A stretch of 34,584 nucleotides of DNA. Source: a virus. The notes beneath the pieces are model-generated. The model saw only the letters and a program-made list of their open reading frames with translations. It did not search any database and was not told where the DNA came from. The DNA is taken from the IMG/VR virus record IMGVR_UViG_3300017917_005170, positions 1-34,584 of that record; one strand, written 5' to 3'. The first letter of the stretch is position 1. Each line of letters starts with the position of its first letter. The position numbers and the translations under genes are program-made. This document shows, one piece after another, positions 16,201-24,280 of the stretch.

Positions 16201-19200
16201 TACCAGGGATATGGTGTATCATGATTTTGAAGAAGATGTTTATGTTCAGATAACTGACAATATTCTTCGTATAAATGGCGATACTCGAGCACTTTTTTCG
16301 ACTTATTCAGTTGTTGGAGCTACCGGTCCGATGATATATGATCCGGAAAATGAGGCAGTTTATGTTTTCGGTGGTTCTAATCTTTATAAGTTAGATAACA
16401 ATTCAACAACATCATTAACATCGATTTCGACTGGTGCATTTAATAATTTGGCATTTAATCCATATACAAGTACAGTAAATACAGTCAATGACACTTTAAA
16501 TTTTTCTTCAATTAATGTAGATGATGATGTTTTGCAATTTCAAGAATCAGTGTCAGATTATGGTCCTATTGTATTAAATCAGTTTGATGGTGATTTATAT
16601 TTGGCCGGTATTTCTGGTGGATTCATACTGACAGTTGATGCTACAACTGGATTTACTAAAAATATTGAGTTTGGTGGTAACCCAATAACAAGAATTATTT
16701 ATAATCCTGATAGAAAAAGTGTTTGGGCAATAAGACCGGCTGATTCTGAAGTTTTAGAAGTCGAAGTTGCAATCTCTTCATTTTTTGAAGTAGAGACTGT
16801 TGTTGCGACTGGATCGAATGAGGATTTATATGGTTCTTTAAGTAGTGATTATATAAACAGAGATTATCTTTGGTTAAATGTTAGAGAGTATATAAGAGGT
16901 CCTAGAGAAAATTTCAACAATGAGCCTGTGGTAAGTATTTATTTCAAATGGTATTCTGATAACATTCCGCAGTTTTTTATGTATGATTTTAGTGGTGATC
17001 TTTTACCAACAACTGGAAGACTTGCATATGTTGGTGATAAGCCACTGCCAAATCCAGTTTTGAATAAGAAACCAAATCTAGATATCAACAAAGTAAAAGA
17101 TCCGAGTGCTCAACAGACAATCTTTGATATAGTTGAGCATAGTTTGGAATATGTTGATGACAATGAAGACTTTAGTACTACACCTGAGCCAATACAATTA
17201 TTTTTAGGATATAATTCACCTGATGAGGGTGGTTTAAGGAGTGTTCTTCAAATGTTTAAAAAAGAAAACGTAGATTTCACTATAATACCAACCTCAACAA
17301 ATTTTGACACAATAACCTTTAATTCTGAGGTTGATATAATTACTGGATCTTTACAAGCCAGAATTGCTTTGGATGAGCAATCAACATCGTTATTTATATA
17401 TGATGATAACGGCAATAAAAGAGGACTTAAAGAAGGGCAACTTTTGGCTATTTTCATAAAGGATGTTACTAATAATGCAAAACAATATTTATCGCCAAAT
17501 AATGGATATTTGTTGAAAATTCGTCAGGTTTTTGTTAGAGAAATTATTTGCGATTATTTAAAACCAGATGTTGATTTCTTGACTAATGAGTCAAATGTTG
17601 TTTTAAATTACCCTAATATAGGAGATACAACCTATCTTTCCTGTAGATTTGTTGTTTGGGATAAAGAAATCGGAAGGTTTATTGTATATGGTCAGACTGA
17701 AATTGAGGATGAAAGATTTAGAATTGAACTAAATAATGTTGGTAAATTAGTATCAACTGATGATATTTATATTTTCAAAGAATATGATATAAAAGAGCAA
17801 GGAGTAGATTGGAATTATCTAAATCTTAAGAGAAAAGAGATGTTGATGGTCAAGGACATGATTTACCCTTATATAGGTGCATATAAATCGATAATAAATG
17901 CTATCAATTATTTTGGATATAATGATTTAGAATTGTATGAGTATTATCGAAATGTAGATGTTCTTTCTGAAAATTTTGATAAATTGTTCAAGGTTGAAAT
18001 TCCAGATATATTCGATAATACAGTTGAGGGTTGGACTGAAAAGGATTTTATAAACAATACGTTTCCTAATGATTCCTATATAGATACAAATCTATTTAAC
18101 TTGACATATAAAATTACTGATAAAGAGGGTAATAATATACTGTTATACACTGTTCAGGAAATTCAAACTAAACTTCAAGGCTTGAAATATTGGTTGCAAA
18201 AAAATATAATACCAATAACTCACAAGATACTTGACATAACTGGTAGAGCAGATTTTTCAGGATTGACTACCATCGTTCATCAATCAAGAGATGTTCAAAT
18301 TGTAAAAATATATCAAAATTTTACTCCGATAATCTTTGATTTGAATGAAGCTTATTTACTTCCAGTCAATAGTGGTTCTACGGTTTATAATTGTGTATTA
18401 GATTTCACAGTTAGATCAGGCCTGACCACAAGTCTTTTACCTGATTATTACACTATCGATATTCGAACTTATGAAATTTATCGTGAGTGGTATCCATTTA
18501 AAAATTACATGCGTGGTGATAGAGTTACTTATTACGATAAATTATATGAATCTGTTTTAGATAATAATAAAACTAATAATCCAAGAAAATTTGAAAATAT
18601 AAATGATTGGTTTTTTGAAGGTGTCTATAGTGTGGGTGATATTGTAAAATATGATAATAGATTTTATATTTGGTCTGGACAAGCCGGTGCAAGTTTTTCA
18701 AGCTCGGTGCCACTTTTAGACGTTGGCGTTGGTGCTAATTGGTTTGAGGTAACTGAGTGGAGAGAAATAGACCTACACCCAGTTGATAGAATTTCCGAAT
18801 GGAGACCTATTTCCAATTTAAAACCATTTAATTTCACCGTCGACTCTAATATTACTCCGTATTTGGTGATAGAAGTTACCAGTGATAATGGTTATGGTAT
18901 GATATATCGAGATAGAAAAAACTTTGAAATTAAGGGTATTCTTGATATTCAAGAGTTAGAGGCAATCTCTAATCTTACGTCTAAGCAATATAGAAAGGCA
19001 ACTTTACCTGTCGATTATGTTAATGTATATAAAGTTACTAATTTGACTATTACACCTGGATCGATTACCACTCAGATAAGTGACCAAAATGGAAATCCTA
19101 CTTGGAGAGTTTATTTAAGTAGCTATGGTGAGGTTATCTATCCACATATAGTTCATGAATTTTCATACATCATTGGAAATAGTTCTAGCACAGATTCTTG

Positions 19201-19999
19201 TTCGTCATTTAGAATTGAAATGTCTGGTGATTTTCCAAATATGAACAGTCCGTATGCTTTAGCAAGTACCGGTACCGCATATTTTTCAGGTAACGATCTT
19301 TATTGGAATGGTAATTTAAATCCTCAATCAACGATGACTCTTTCAATTCGAGCAGAGGTGACCGGTGGTGGTAGAGCTTATTATACATCGACTCCGAATA
19401 CTTTAAATAATCAGGCTTATGTTCCTGTAAATTATTCAGTGATAGCTAAGATGGGTACTGGTTTGAATTATGGAAACTTTGCAACACTAAATGGTTCAAT
19501 AAATTCAAGACAGTATGTTCTTTATCAAAGAACTAACTCTATATCAGTGGCTAATGGTTGGCCTACTGGTCCTACTCAATCTTTCGCGAGTGGTGGTAAT
19601 GGTGGTCCGGTAATTCCTGGCATGTCTTGGTCATTCTCTGCAATTTCAATCAGTCATTCATCAGTTGAGATAGTTCAAACTAGAGCAACTTTTAGTAATA
19701 ATTTTGTTGACGTTGTTGATAACTTAAATAATTTACTTGGGAATTTTGCCTATGTTTATTATCAAGGTAGAGTGACGACAACTTATAGAACTTTCATTTT
19801 ATTTTCTACTTACTACGATGTCGATTTTGAGACTCGATTCACAGCTTATCGATTCATACCACCGCCTCAGATTTCGCAACAATTTTTCTCAAGTACAAAT
19901 TTGGAATCTTCTGGTGTGTATCCTGCTGGTGAGTTCTTATTTGGAACTAATTCGACGATTGGTACTACGACAATTACACATTCGTACTATCCGAGTTAA
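13292..19999 (+). CDS. Giant baseplate/tail structural protein with beta-propeller-like segment
   Basis: A 2235-residue beta-rich protein with no signal peptide or membrane segment. Visible parts: an N-terminal domain (1-190); long beta regions; about 845-1160 with repeated 'x-(V/I)-Y-(D/N)-P-x-x-x-x-V-(Y/W)' units such as GPMIYDPENEAVYVFGGSNL, FNPYTST and IIYNPDRKSVWAI, which read like blades of a YVTN/NHL-type beta-propeller; a conserved helical section at about 1510-1550 (KDMIYPYIGAYKSIINAINY, then FGYNDLELYEYY), like the core of gpI/gp7-type baseplate wedge proteins; two CBM5/12-like modules (about 1733-1800: 'YPFKNYMRGDRVTYYDKLYES' type, then 'YSVGDIVKYDNRFYIWSG'); and a Ser/Gly/Asn-rich tail. 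It converges on and overlaps gp25 by 4 bases. I infer a baseplate wedge or peripheral baseplate protein, possibly with receptor-binding parts. Confidence 0.8.
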   Translation: MIDNSLIFFDKEGNQLNFRYDQTLQRYTGDILFPENSSDTHKTQALYIFERVPAFEFENQTDLSLRKFQLFNEHGFHFYQGADSLKIDRIESVNIESDYQSKWIFATKIESRFKKGTFIRFNQPIFEFTNPNQIYMVVFSKPGAIMIISSMKNNVFHETYSGLYHTVTSGNYTISGVDVIGVYNYVDTDLSDTLSNWNEPTFYDRLYQYRKLNIVNSDKNDTYKKTLRYDDTNVVGITNSNLLDAIHYEYSVSSSSLPTNSTLLIEYISKTDLPLIYQGPLDFDSTGKLLFGFDVPEIIQVPGLEFKVPNSGQNSQTFLRVSSIPKFESIVESTYFATGSQVLFQNSIYECITAYTYSIGSFSTPGADFGDVNIDLPDATVPNPFWTKQITYLPIEPSNSGIIIDESMVGAQIYLTTDRLIFSQSFTASSLVTLSYAFEKYQEELKTLGIDLYLKNLSLKADLMYASDYAAVNFYYDELFATHSIGTKDYVYEKCIEVSERLSQEYNYDYSENYKYNIVFTDLDEFGLIIKINKLVYSERISYVYSSGLIDLERTIDRTLRNWLTRHFLKLNTLGILPSLSTVGFASVYYNCITLNTEYPNVPLEFEVQVGSTANFYIEHSVISIFDIGQYLLLTINGREYLERFDTDIPTTVGNWVNTWSSIVSSFGIFISQVASSLRVDVKRQRQRVSIIVDVGKAGLPGIDTYKVLEKMQGNLGVIITSNEIILGTSSGDNSFEQEGFATGQVISINGTVYPLQNVEYSSLYLNPDVINLSYEGPFWGLTNSICNSSAFTTVAFNIGFGQTACDPGFVVDLTRGMYSEVAYTNAFSIQFQTTNVYNANNLSGLTGMVDLIYVQPVNSIYVLGDYIKIYDSFYAAQTGQIIIPGLTNSISLLFNRVSNYLFALSRNMLYKIDPYINQLIATYSFTQNAHSQVINDNNGDVYVSFTNSPKVNIYQVNSSSATILNLAGNTRDMVYHDFEEDVYVQITDNILRINGDTRALFSTYSVVGATGPMIYDPENEAVYVFGGSNLYKLDNNSTTSLTSISTGAFNNLAFNPYTSTVNTVNDTLNFSSINVDDDVLQFQESVSDYGPIVLNQFDGDLYLAGISGGFILTVDATTGFTKNIEFGGNPITRIIYNPDRKSVWAIRPADSEVLEVEVAISSFFEVETVVATGSNEDLYGSLSSDYINRDYLWLNVREYIRGPRENFNNEPVVSIYFKWYSDNIPQFFMYDFSGDLLPTTGRLAYVGDKPLPNPVLNKKPNLDINKVKDPSAQQTIFDIVEHSLEYVDDNEDFSTTPEPIQLFLGYNSPDEGGLRSVLQMFKKENVDFTIIPTSTNFDTITFNSEVDIITGSLQARIALDEQSTSLFIYDDNGNKRGLKEGQLLAIFIKDVTNNAKQYLSPNNGYLLKIRQVFVREIICDYLKPDVDFLTNESNVVLNYPNIGDTTYLSCRFVVWDKEIGRFIVYGQTEIEDERFRIELNNVGKLVSTDDIYIFKEYDIKEQGVDWNYLNLKRKEMLMVKDMIYPYIGAYKSIINAINYFGYNDLELYEYYRNVDVLSENFDKLFKVEIPDIFDNTVEGWTEKDFINNTFPNDSYIDTNLFNLTYKITDKEGNNILLYTVQEIQTKLQGLKYWLQKNIIPITHKILDITGRADFSGLTTIVHQSRDVQIVKIYQNFTPIIFDLNEAYLLPVNSGSTVYNCVLDFTVRSGLTTSLLPDYYTIDIRTYEIYREWYPFKNYMRGDRVTYYDKLYESVLDNNKTNNPRKFENINDWFFEGVYSVGDIVKYDNRFYIWSGQAGASFSSSVPLLDVGVGANWFEVTEWREIDLHPVDRISEWRPISNLKPFNFTVDSNITPYLVIEVTSDNGYGMIYRDRKNFEIKGILDIQELEAISNLTSKQYRKATLPVDYVNVYKVTNLTITPGSITTQISDQNGNPTWRVYLSSYGEVIYPHIVHEFSYIIGNSSSTDSCSSFRIEMSGDFPNMNSPYALASTGTAYFSGNDLYWNGNLNPQSTMTLSIRAEVTGGGRAYYTSTPNTLNNQAYVPVNYSVIAKMGTGLNYGNFATLNGSINSRQYVLYQRTNSISVANGWPTGPTQSFASGGNGGPVIPGMSWSFSAISISHSSVEIVQTRATFSNNFVDVVDNLNNLLGNFAYVYYQGRVTTTYRTFILFSTYYDVDFETRFTAYRFIPPPQISQQFFSSTNLESSGVYPAGEFLFGTNSTIGTTTITHSYYPS

Positions 20000-20373
20000 A
20001 TAACAGCGAAATATATTTGATATGAAGATAATTGGAAAAAAACTTCCATTACCTCTTGAAAGTTTTCAGGATCTTCGGAAAATTGAACATCTAGAACATA
20101 ACTCACTCGTGCTAGTTCAGGTATATAATCATTTATTTGATCTCTAATTATCTCAATGACTCCGGATTTGGCGATTCTGGTCTCAAAAAGTAACTTTTCT
20201 AAGTCACATCCAAAATCTGGGTAACCTAATAATTCACCTTTATTGGTGAATAGAATCATTTCAAGTTTTTGAATAACAACTCGAATCATGTCTTCTTCTA
20301 GAATTGCGGTTCTGTTGTATCTTGGATGTCCTTGATAACCTATGTAGAGATCTTTAAAATCTAATTCTGGCAT
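19996..20373 (-). CDS. 25: Baseplate wedge subunit, gp25-like
   Basis: A 125-residue protein of the gp25/GpW lysozyme-like baseplate family (T4 gp25 is 132 aa), which starts the sheath at the baseplate and joins wedges. Diagnostic features are the stretch LFTNKGELLGYPDFGCDLEK (about 41-60) followed by LLFETRIAKSGVIEIIRDQI (61-80), then beta strands with 'VSYVLDVQFSEDP'. The Glu in KGE is the conserved residue of the family. The start codon lies only 2 bases after the motif TTAATATATAAT, the clearest leaderless candidate in the window. Its last 4 bases overlap the end of the giant baseplate gene on the other strand. The gp44-like gene lies immediately upstream on the same strand. Confidence 0.93.
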   Translation of the reverse strand: MPELDFKDLYIGYQGHPRYNRTAILEEDMIRVVIQKLEMILFTNKGELLGYPDFGCDLEKLLFETRIAKSGVIEIIRDQINDYIPELARVSYVLDVQFSEDPENFQEVMEVFFQLSSYQIYFAVI

Positions 20374-20375
20374 GA

Positions 20376-20387
20376 ATTATATATTAA
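20376..20387 (-). promoter_or_regulatory. Late-promoter-like motif TTAATATATAAT two bases from gp25 start
   Basis: The minus strand reads TTAATATATAATTCATG. The motif lies over the end of the upstream gp44-like gene, whose stop is at 20384-20386. It gives gp25 late expression separate from gp44. Confidence 0.6.
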
Positions 20388-21346
20388 CTTGTCAATATAT
20401 CCCTTATTTTACCAATTATAGTCATTCCTAAAATTACTGGATCTGTTTGTGATTCTAACTTGTGATTATGTTCAGATATGATATAGTTACACTCAAATAA
20501 TTTTTCGATTTTTTCGGGCCTGTTTTGAATTACCCAGTCAATAAACCCTCTACTTAAAAATTTAAAAATTAAATCGATTTTTTCAGGACCAAAGTTTGAC
20601 ATTACAAAGTGATAGATCTCTTCATAGGATAAAGATTTTTGAAAAATAATTGAATACAATTCTATTCTTAATTTATCAGAAATATTCTGAGATAGTTCTT
20701 GAGTTTTACCAGTTTCTTTGAAGTTTTGAACTTCTACTAAAATTGATCTAAAATCTGGAAATTTTTTATTTATTATTTGAACTAGATTTTCCTTAGGTAT
20801 AGTGAAATTATCTTCTTTACAAATTTGATTTACAATTTTTTTATAAATTTCTTGTTTTAAAAATTTTTCCTCTGATGAATCTTGTGAGTCAAAATTAATC
20901 AAAGTGAATCTTGATTTGATACCATCGGATATTTTATTGACGTGATTTGTAGTTAGTATGAATCTTACATTTTTGTGATAGTGTTCTATAAATGCTTTTA
21001 ATCCATCTTGGTATTGAGAAGACACTCTTTCAAATTCATCAAGAAATACATATTTGATTGGATCCTCAGTCTCTAACATTGGTTGAGTCTTGCAAAATTT
21101 TTCAACTTCATTTCTTAGAGTATCGATTGAGGTGAAAAGTGAGCTATTTAGTTCTAAAAAAGCCTTGTCTTTAGAATATTTTCCAATTAGAATTCTTGCT
21201 AGTGTTGTTTTACCTGTGCCGTAATGACCGTGAAAAATGTAGTTTTTGGTGATTCCGTTTTCAAATTGCTCACGAATTCTGGGTAATAAAATTACATCTT
21301 GAAGATTTTTTGGCCTCCATTTTTCCCACAACAATAAATTTTTCAT
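20384..21346 (-). CDS. 44: Sliding-clamp loader large subunit (T4 gp44-like AAA+ ATPase)
   Basis: ATPase that opens the sliding clamp and loads it on primer junctions; in T4 the loaded clamp also activates late transcription. I chose the ATG at 21346 (320 residues, starting MKNLLLWEKWRPK) rather than the one at 21388. The family starts at this WxxKxRP motif, and the upstream option would run across the promoter motif and the divergent gene. Walker A is GHYGTGKT (40-47), Walker B FLDE (101-104), sensor-1 TTNH (132-135), and SRF (145-147) replaces the usual SRC arginine-finger motif. Length matches T4 gp44 (319 aa). The C-terminal part is helical, as in clamp-loader collars. No gp62 or gp45 gene is visible here. 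Confidence 0.92.
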   Translation of the reverse strand: MKNLLLWEKWRPKNLQDVILLPRIREQFENGITKNYIFHGHYGTGKTTLARILIGKYSKDKAFLELNSSLFTSIDTLRNEVEKFCKTQPMLETEDPIKYVFLDEFERVSSQYQDGLKAFIEHYHKNVRFILTTNHVNKISDGIKSRFTLINFDSQDSSEEKFLKQEIYKKIVNQICKEDNFTIPKENLVQIINKKFPDFRSILVEVQNFKETGKTQELSQNISDKLRIELYSIIFQKSLSYEEIYHFVMSNFGPEKIDLIFKFLSRGFIDWVIQNRPEKIEKLFECNYIISEHNHKLESQTDPVILGMTIIGKIRDILTS

Positions 21347-21360
21347 TGAATTAAAAAAGT

Positions 21361-21372
21361 TTTTATATATAC
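21361..21372. promoter_or_regulatory. Shared TATATATA motif between divergent gp44-like and gp15-like genes
   Basis: The palindromic TATATATA (21364-21371) lies 5 bases before the ATG at 21377 on the plus strand and 17 bases before the ATG at 21346 on the minus strand. It could serve either or both. Confidence 0.45.
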
Positions 21373-21376
21373 TCTC

Positions 21377-22759
21377 ATGATAGGCCAAAAGTTTAACTTT
21401 GACGAAGTCTTCTTTAGAGACCTTACTGTCTGTGTTTTAGATACATTAGAGGGTAGATTGAATTGGATTAATCGTTTTTCTTCTGGGAATATTCCTGTCA
21501 GTGTTCCGATTTATTATTCGATGACAGGAGATGATAGATTTTTGTTAGACTCTTTCCAGGATGATATTGTTTCAGAAAACAGATACGTTGAATTAAATAC
21601 TGATCAGATTCCAAGAGGTCACTTAACATTAAATAACTTTAATATTCGTTCAGATGAGTTTCGTAATCCGAATGTTTGGCTCAGAACAGTCGTTGAAGAT
21701 GATGCTGAGGTCAAAAAGTTATTGAAAAAAGTCAGAGCAATTCCAATTTCTGTCACTTATGATTTAACTATTTTATTGAAGAATGAGATTGATGTTTTTA
21801 AGTGTTCTCAAGAAATTATGAATACTTTGTGGTTGTACAGATTTATGTATTTTGAGCATAATTATATGCACATAGATGCTGTAATGATAATGCCTGATAA
21901 TGAAACTATACAGATTCAAAGAGAGAAAAATCTTAAAAGTGATGATACTGTTAAACTCACAGTTTCTATAGAAGTCCAGACATATTATCCTGCTTTTATA
22001 AGTGGAAATGATGATAAAATAAAATCTATCGTTACAAAAGTCGAAAATACAAAGTCTGTCAGATTGAATACTATTGATGGTATTTTCATAGGTCAAGTTT
22101 TGACTGTTTCAGATGTACCATACTCTGTTAAAGTCGTGGATATTTTTCCGGAGGCTAACATAGTTGTTTTTTCGACAGACGGGATTGATTTGTTTTCTGG
22201 TCAGCAGATATCTTTTACTTCATCAGAAAATAATTACGAAGTTTCTGATGTATTTGGACCTGTTATTAGTTTAGAGGATACTTCGCAAATCACGATTGGT
22301 TCGACGATATCTTCGTCTAATATTGTTAGTGATATATTCGTTGAGTATGTTGATGTTGAAAGTGGTTTCATAATTCCTACTACTGATTTTAATTTTATAT
22401 TTGGACAACCACTTGTAATTGACGATGTTTCATATTTAACTCAAAATGGTGATAATCAGATAAATCTAAATTCAGTAGATGGTATTCAAGTTGGTCAAAT
22501 TGTTTCTGGTGATGGTATTCAGAATTTTGTAAAAGTTATAGAAGTTCATGATACATTTGTATTAGTGTCTAAACCAGTCGAAATCTTACCGGGTCAATCA
22601 TTATTCTTCGGTTTTGATAATAACCTTAATAATACAATAGCTCCTTATCAAACTAAGTGGTATAAGAGAAGAACATTTTTATTAGAGAGTGGTATCGGTC
22701 GTCTAACGTCACTAAATCCTTCCGCAACTATTAACACAATAAAATATGATTCCAAGTAA
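21377..22759 (+). CDS. 15: Tail completion / sheath stabiliser, gp15-like, with repeated C-terminal modules
   Basis: The first 210 residues follow the pattern of T4 gp15, the tail terminator that caps tube and sheath and joins the tail to the head: 'VPIYYSMTGDDRFLLDSFQDD' in type (about 43-63; T4 has VPITYASKEHF), then IPRGHLTLNNFNI (about 80-92), then IPISVTYDLTILLKN (about 117-131), a helix (SQEIMNTLWLYRFMYF), and KLTVSIEVQTYYPAF (about 193-207). After residue 215, three related beta modules of about 70 residues begin near 220, 291 and 356, each with an 'L-x-x-x-x-G-I-x-(I/V)-G-Q' start; T4 gp15 (272 aa) lacks them. The assignment rests on remembered T4 gp15 sequence, so moderate confidence. 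Confidence 0.65.
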   Translation: MIGQKFNFDEVFFRDLTVCVLDTLEGRLNWINRFSSGNIPVSVPIYYSMTGDDRFLLDSFQDDIVSENRYVELNTDQIPRGHLTLNNFNIRSDEFRNPNVWLRTVVEDDAEVKKLLKKVRAIPISVTYDLTILLKNEIDVFKCSQEIMNTLWLYRFMYFEHNYMHIDAVMIMPDNETIQIQREKNLKSDDTVKLTVSIEVQTYYPAFISGNDDKIKSIVTKVENTKSVRLNTIDGIFIGQVLTVSDVPYSVKVVDIFPEANIVVFSTDGIDLFSGQQISFTSSENNYEVSDVFGPVISLEDTSQITIGSTISSSNIVSDIFVEYVDVESGFIIPTTDFNFIFGQPLVIDDVSYLTQNGDNQINLNSVDGIQVGQIVSGDGIQNFVKVIEVHDTFVLVSKPVEILPGQSLFFGFDNNLNNTIAPYQTKWYKRRTFLLESGIGRLTSLNPSATINTIKYDSK

Positions 22760-22764
22760 TTTTA

Positions 22765-22804
22765 AAAATGAAAAAAATACACTTTTTTAATTGAATATAT
22801 AGTT
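22765..22804 (+). promoter_or_regulatory. Hairpin-like A-run/T-run block plus late-promoter-like motif
   Basis: An A-run, a short spacer and a T-run are followed by GAATATATAGTT (22793-22804) and an A-rich leader to the ATG at 22830. The block is very similar in order and sequence to that before the sheath gene (3003-3055). Confidence 0.5.
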
Positions 22805-22829
22805 ATATAAAAAATAAAGTACTGTAAGT

Positions 22830-24113
22830 ATGAAGAATCTCAAGCTTGAGTTGTATAATTTTAAAAAATCATTAACTTTCGAACAATCAGATGTGGCGTA
22901 TATTATAGAAGGTCACATGAGTTCATTAAATGATTACTCAGAAAAACAAGTAATTTCATCATTGAATGAAAAATTAAAATCTTTCACTTATGATAAAGAC
23001 GTAAAATCTTTATTAGAAAGTTTGAATGATGATATTTCAAATTATGAATTATTATACGAATTGAAACATTTGTATAATGTGATTAATTCGAGAAATCAAG
23101 GTGAGTTATATCGCCAGCCTTTAAATGTTTTGCTACAAACGATTAATTTGGAAACCGATCAAGACAGAATGGGAAAAATCTTAAACGAATTAGCTGTTTA
23201 TGATTGGGTGCCTGAAATTAAATTATTTGTACATAATTTAACTAAATCACCAGAAAAGAAAAATAATTTATTGAGTGGTGGTAAGTCTGAATCAGTTTAT
23301 ACAATAGTTGAACAAGTAGAAGGTGGTCATTTAGCTTTCATAAGAGATTCTTGGTTTTTATTAACTGAAAATTCAATCGAAAAGACACTTTTAGAAAATA
23401 ATATTCAAGATGAAGAAAGACTTCGTTGTTTAAGAACTTTACAAACAGCTTTGCAATTTAGTAGAGTTACGGAAAGCAGAATAGATTTCAGAATTTCTGA
23501 GTATCTGACTGTCGGTCTTTCAGTCACTTCAAAGGGAGGAATTTTTATTAATGAAGATGAGTTAAATGAAGATACTAGTTTAGAGAGTTTGTTTTCATCA
23601 CCGGTAATACCAATTGTTAATAAAAACTTCTATCCACTTTTGGTTGAGGTTTCTAAAAATATTGATTCTTTTGTAGAACTTGATGTAGTCAAAAGAGTTA
23701 CTAATTTAATTAATCCTACTCTCGAAGTTTATGCATTTAATTACAAAAATAATACATTTGTATATCGTTGTGATGAGAGATATGGGAATTCATTCTTTAA
23801 ATATGAATCAGCGCTAGAATTAGTTAATGAAGTTAGAAATGAGATGAATTATGATCTTACATTCTTCTTCGAAAATAAATTATCTAAAGAACTTATCGTT
23901 AAGAGAAAATTAGAAGATAAAGAAAGAGAAATTACTTTGAAGCTTGAAGATGTTGAATTTAACATTTCTAAAGTTGAGGGTTCAATTAAAATGATTGGTG
24001 AGTCTCAAGTTTTAACTGAGGCTTTAGGAAATTTGAAGAAAAGGCAATCAAGTCTAAATACAGAGTTACAAGCTGTTAAGGAGCTTCAGTACAAAGAAAG
24101 AATTAAATTTTAA
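22830..24113 (+). CDS. Hypothetical phage protein with C-terminal coiled coil
   Basis: A 427-residue protein that I do not recognise by family. It is mainly helical for residues 1-170, mixed alpha/beta for about 175-340, and ends in a Lys/Glu-rich coiled coil (about 355-427). It has no membrane segment, signal peptide, metal-binding cysteines or nucleotide-binding loop. The start MKNLKLELYNFKKSL is only loosely like the capsid-targeting pattern. It is expressed from a late-promoter-like block nearly identical to the one before the tail sheath gene and ends at a strong terminator, so it is likely a separately transcribed, abundantly made late protein, plausibly a virion component. This is inference from control signals, not from the protein itself. 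Confidence 0.8.
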   Translation: MKNLKLELYNFKKSLTFEQSDVAYIIEGHMSSLNDYSEKQVISSLNEKLKSFTYDKDVKSLLESLNDDISNYELLYELKHLYNVINSRNQGELYRQPLNVLLQTINLETDQDRMGKILNELAVYDWVPEIKLFVHNLTKSPEKKNNLLSGGKSESVYTIVEQVEGGHLAFIRDSWFLLTENSIEKTLLENNIQDEERLRCLRTLQTALQFSRVTESRIDFRISEYLTVGLSVTSKGGIFINEDELNEDTSLESLFSSPVIPIVNKNFYPLLVEVSKNIDSFVELDVVKRVTNLINPTLEVYAFNYKNNTFVYRCDERYGNSFFKYESALELVNEVRNEMNYDLTFFFENKLSKELIVKRKLEDKEREITLKLEDVEFNISKVEGSIKMIGESQVLTEALGNLKKRQSSLNTELQAVKELQYKERIKF

Positions 24114-24133
24114 ACATTAATTCAAAAATTATT

Positions 24134-24168
24134 AAAAATCCTCAAAGAAATTTGAGGATTTTTTTTTA
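24134..24168 (+). terminator. Rho-independent terminator with GAAA tetraloop
   Basis: AAAAATCCTCAAA (24134-24146) pairs with TTTGAGGATTTTT (24151-24163) around a GAAA loop, followed by further T. It isolates the gp55-like gene downstream from the late transcript upstream. Confidence 0.92.
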
Positions 24169-24239
24169 TCTAAAAGACAAAATTCAAAAAAGTATTATCG
24201 AATTAGTCTTTTATTTATTTTATACTATAATAACTTAGA

Positions 24240-24275
24240 AGCATTAAAGGGCTTAGTGTCCTAAAAATAAATGCT
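24240..24275 (+). promoter_or_regulatory. Possible leader hairpin and non-late promoter before gp55-like gene
   Basis: AGCATT (24240-24245) can pair with AATGCT (24270-24275), with an inner AGGG/TCCT stem (24248-24251 with 24259-24262), six bases before the ATG at 24281. Upstream, TTTTATACTATAATAA (about 24214-24232) has a TATAAT-like box but no late-promoter motif. Both are tentative. Confidence 0.3.
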
Positions 24276-24280
24276 AATTG

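Noticed and set aside
21346-21388. Upstream ATG at 21388 for the gp44-like gene
   Set aside because: It would add 14 residues not found in clamp loaders, overlap the divergent start at 21377 and place the promoter motif inside the gene.
21773-22096. 107-residue minus-strand frame inside the gp15-like gene
   Set aside because: It is wholly opposite a recognisable coding region and its Ile/Tyr/His-rich product looks like a shadow frame.
24114-24280. tRNA or riboswitch in the AT-rich gap before gp55
   Set aside because: No cloverleaf or T-loop sequence and no conserved riboswitch core; only a terminator and a weak hairpin are visible.
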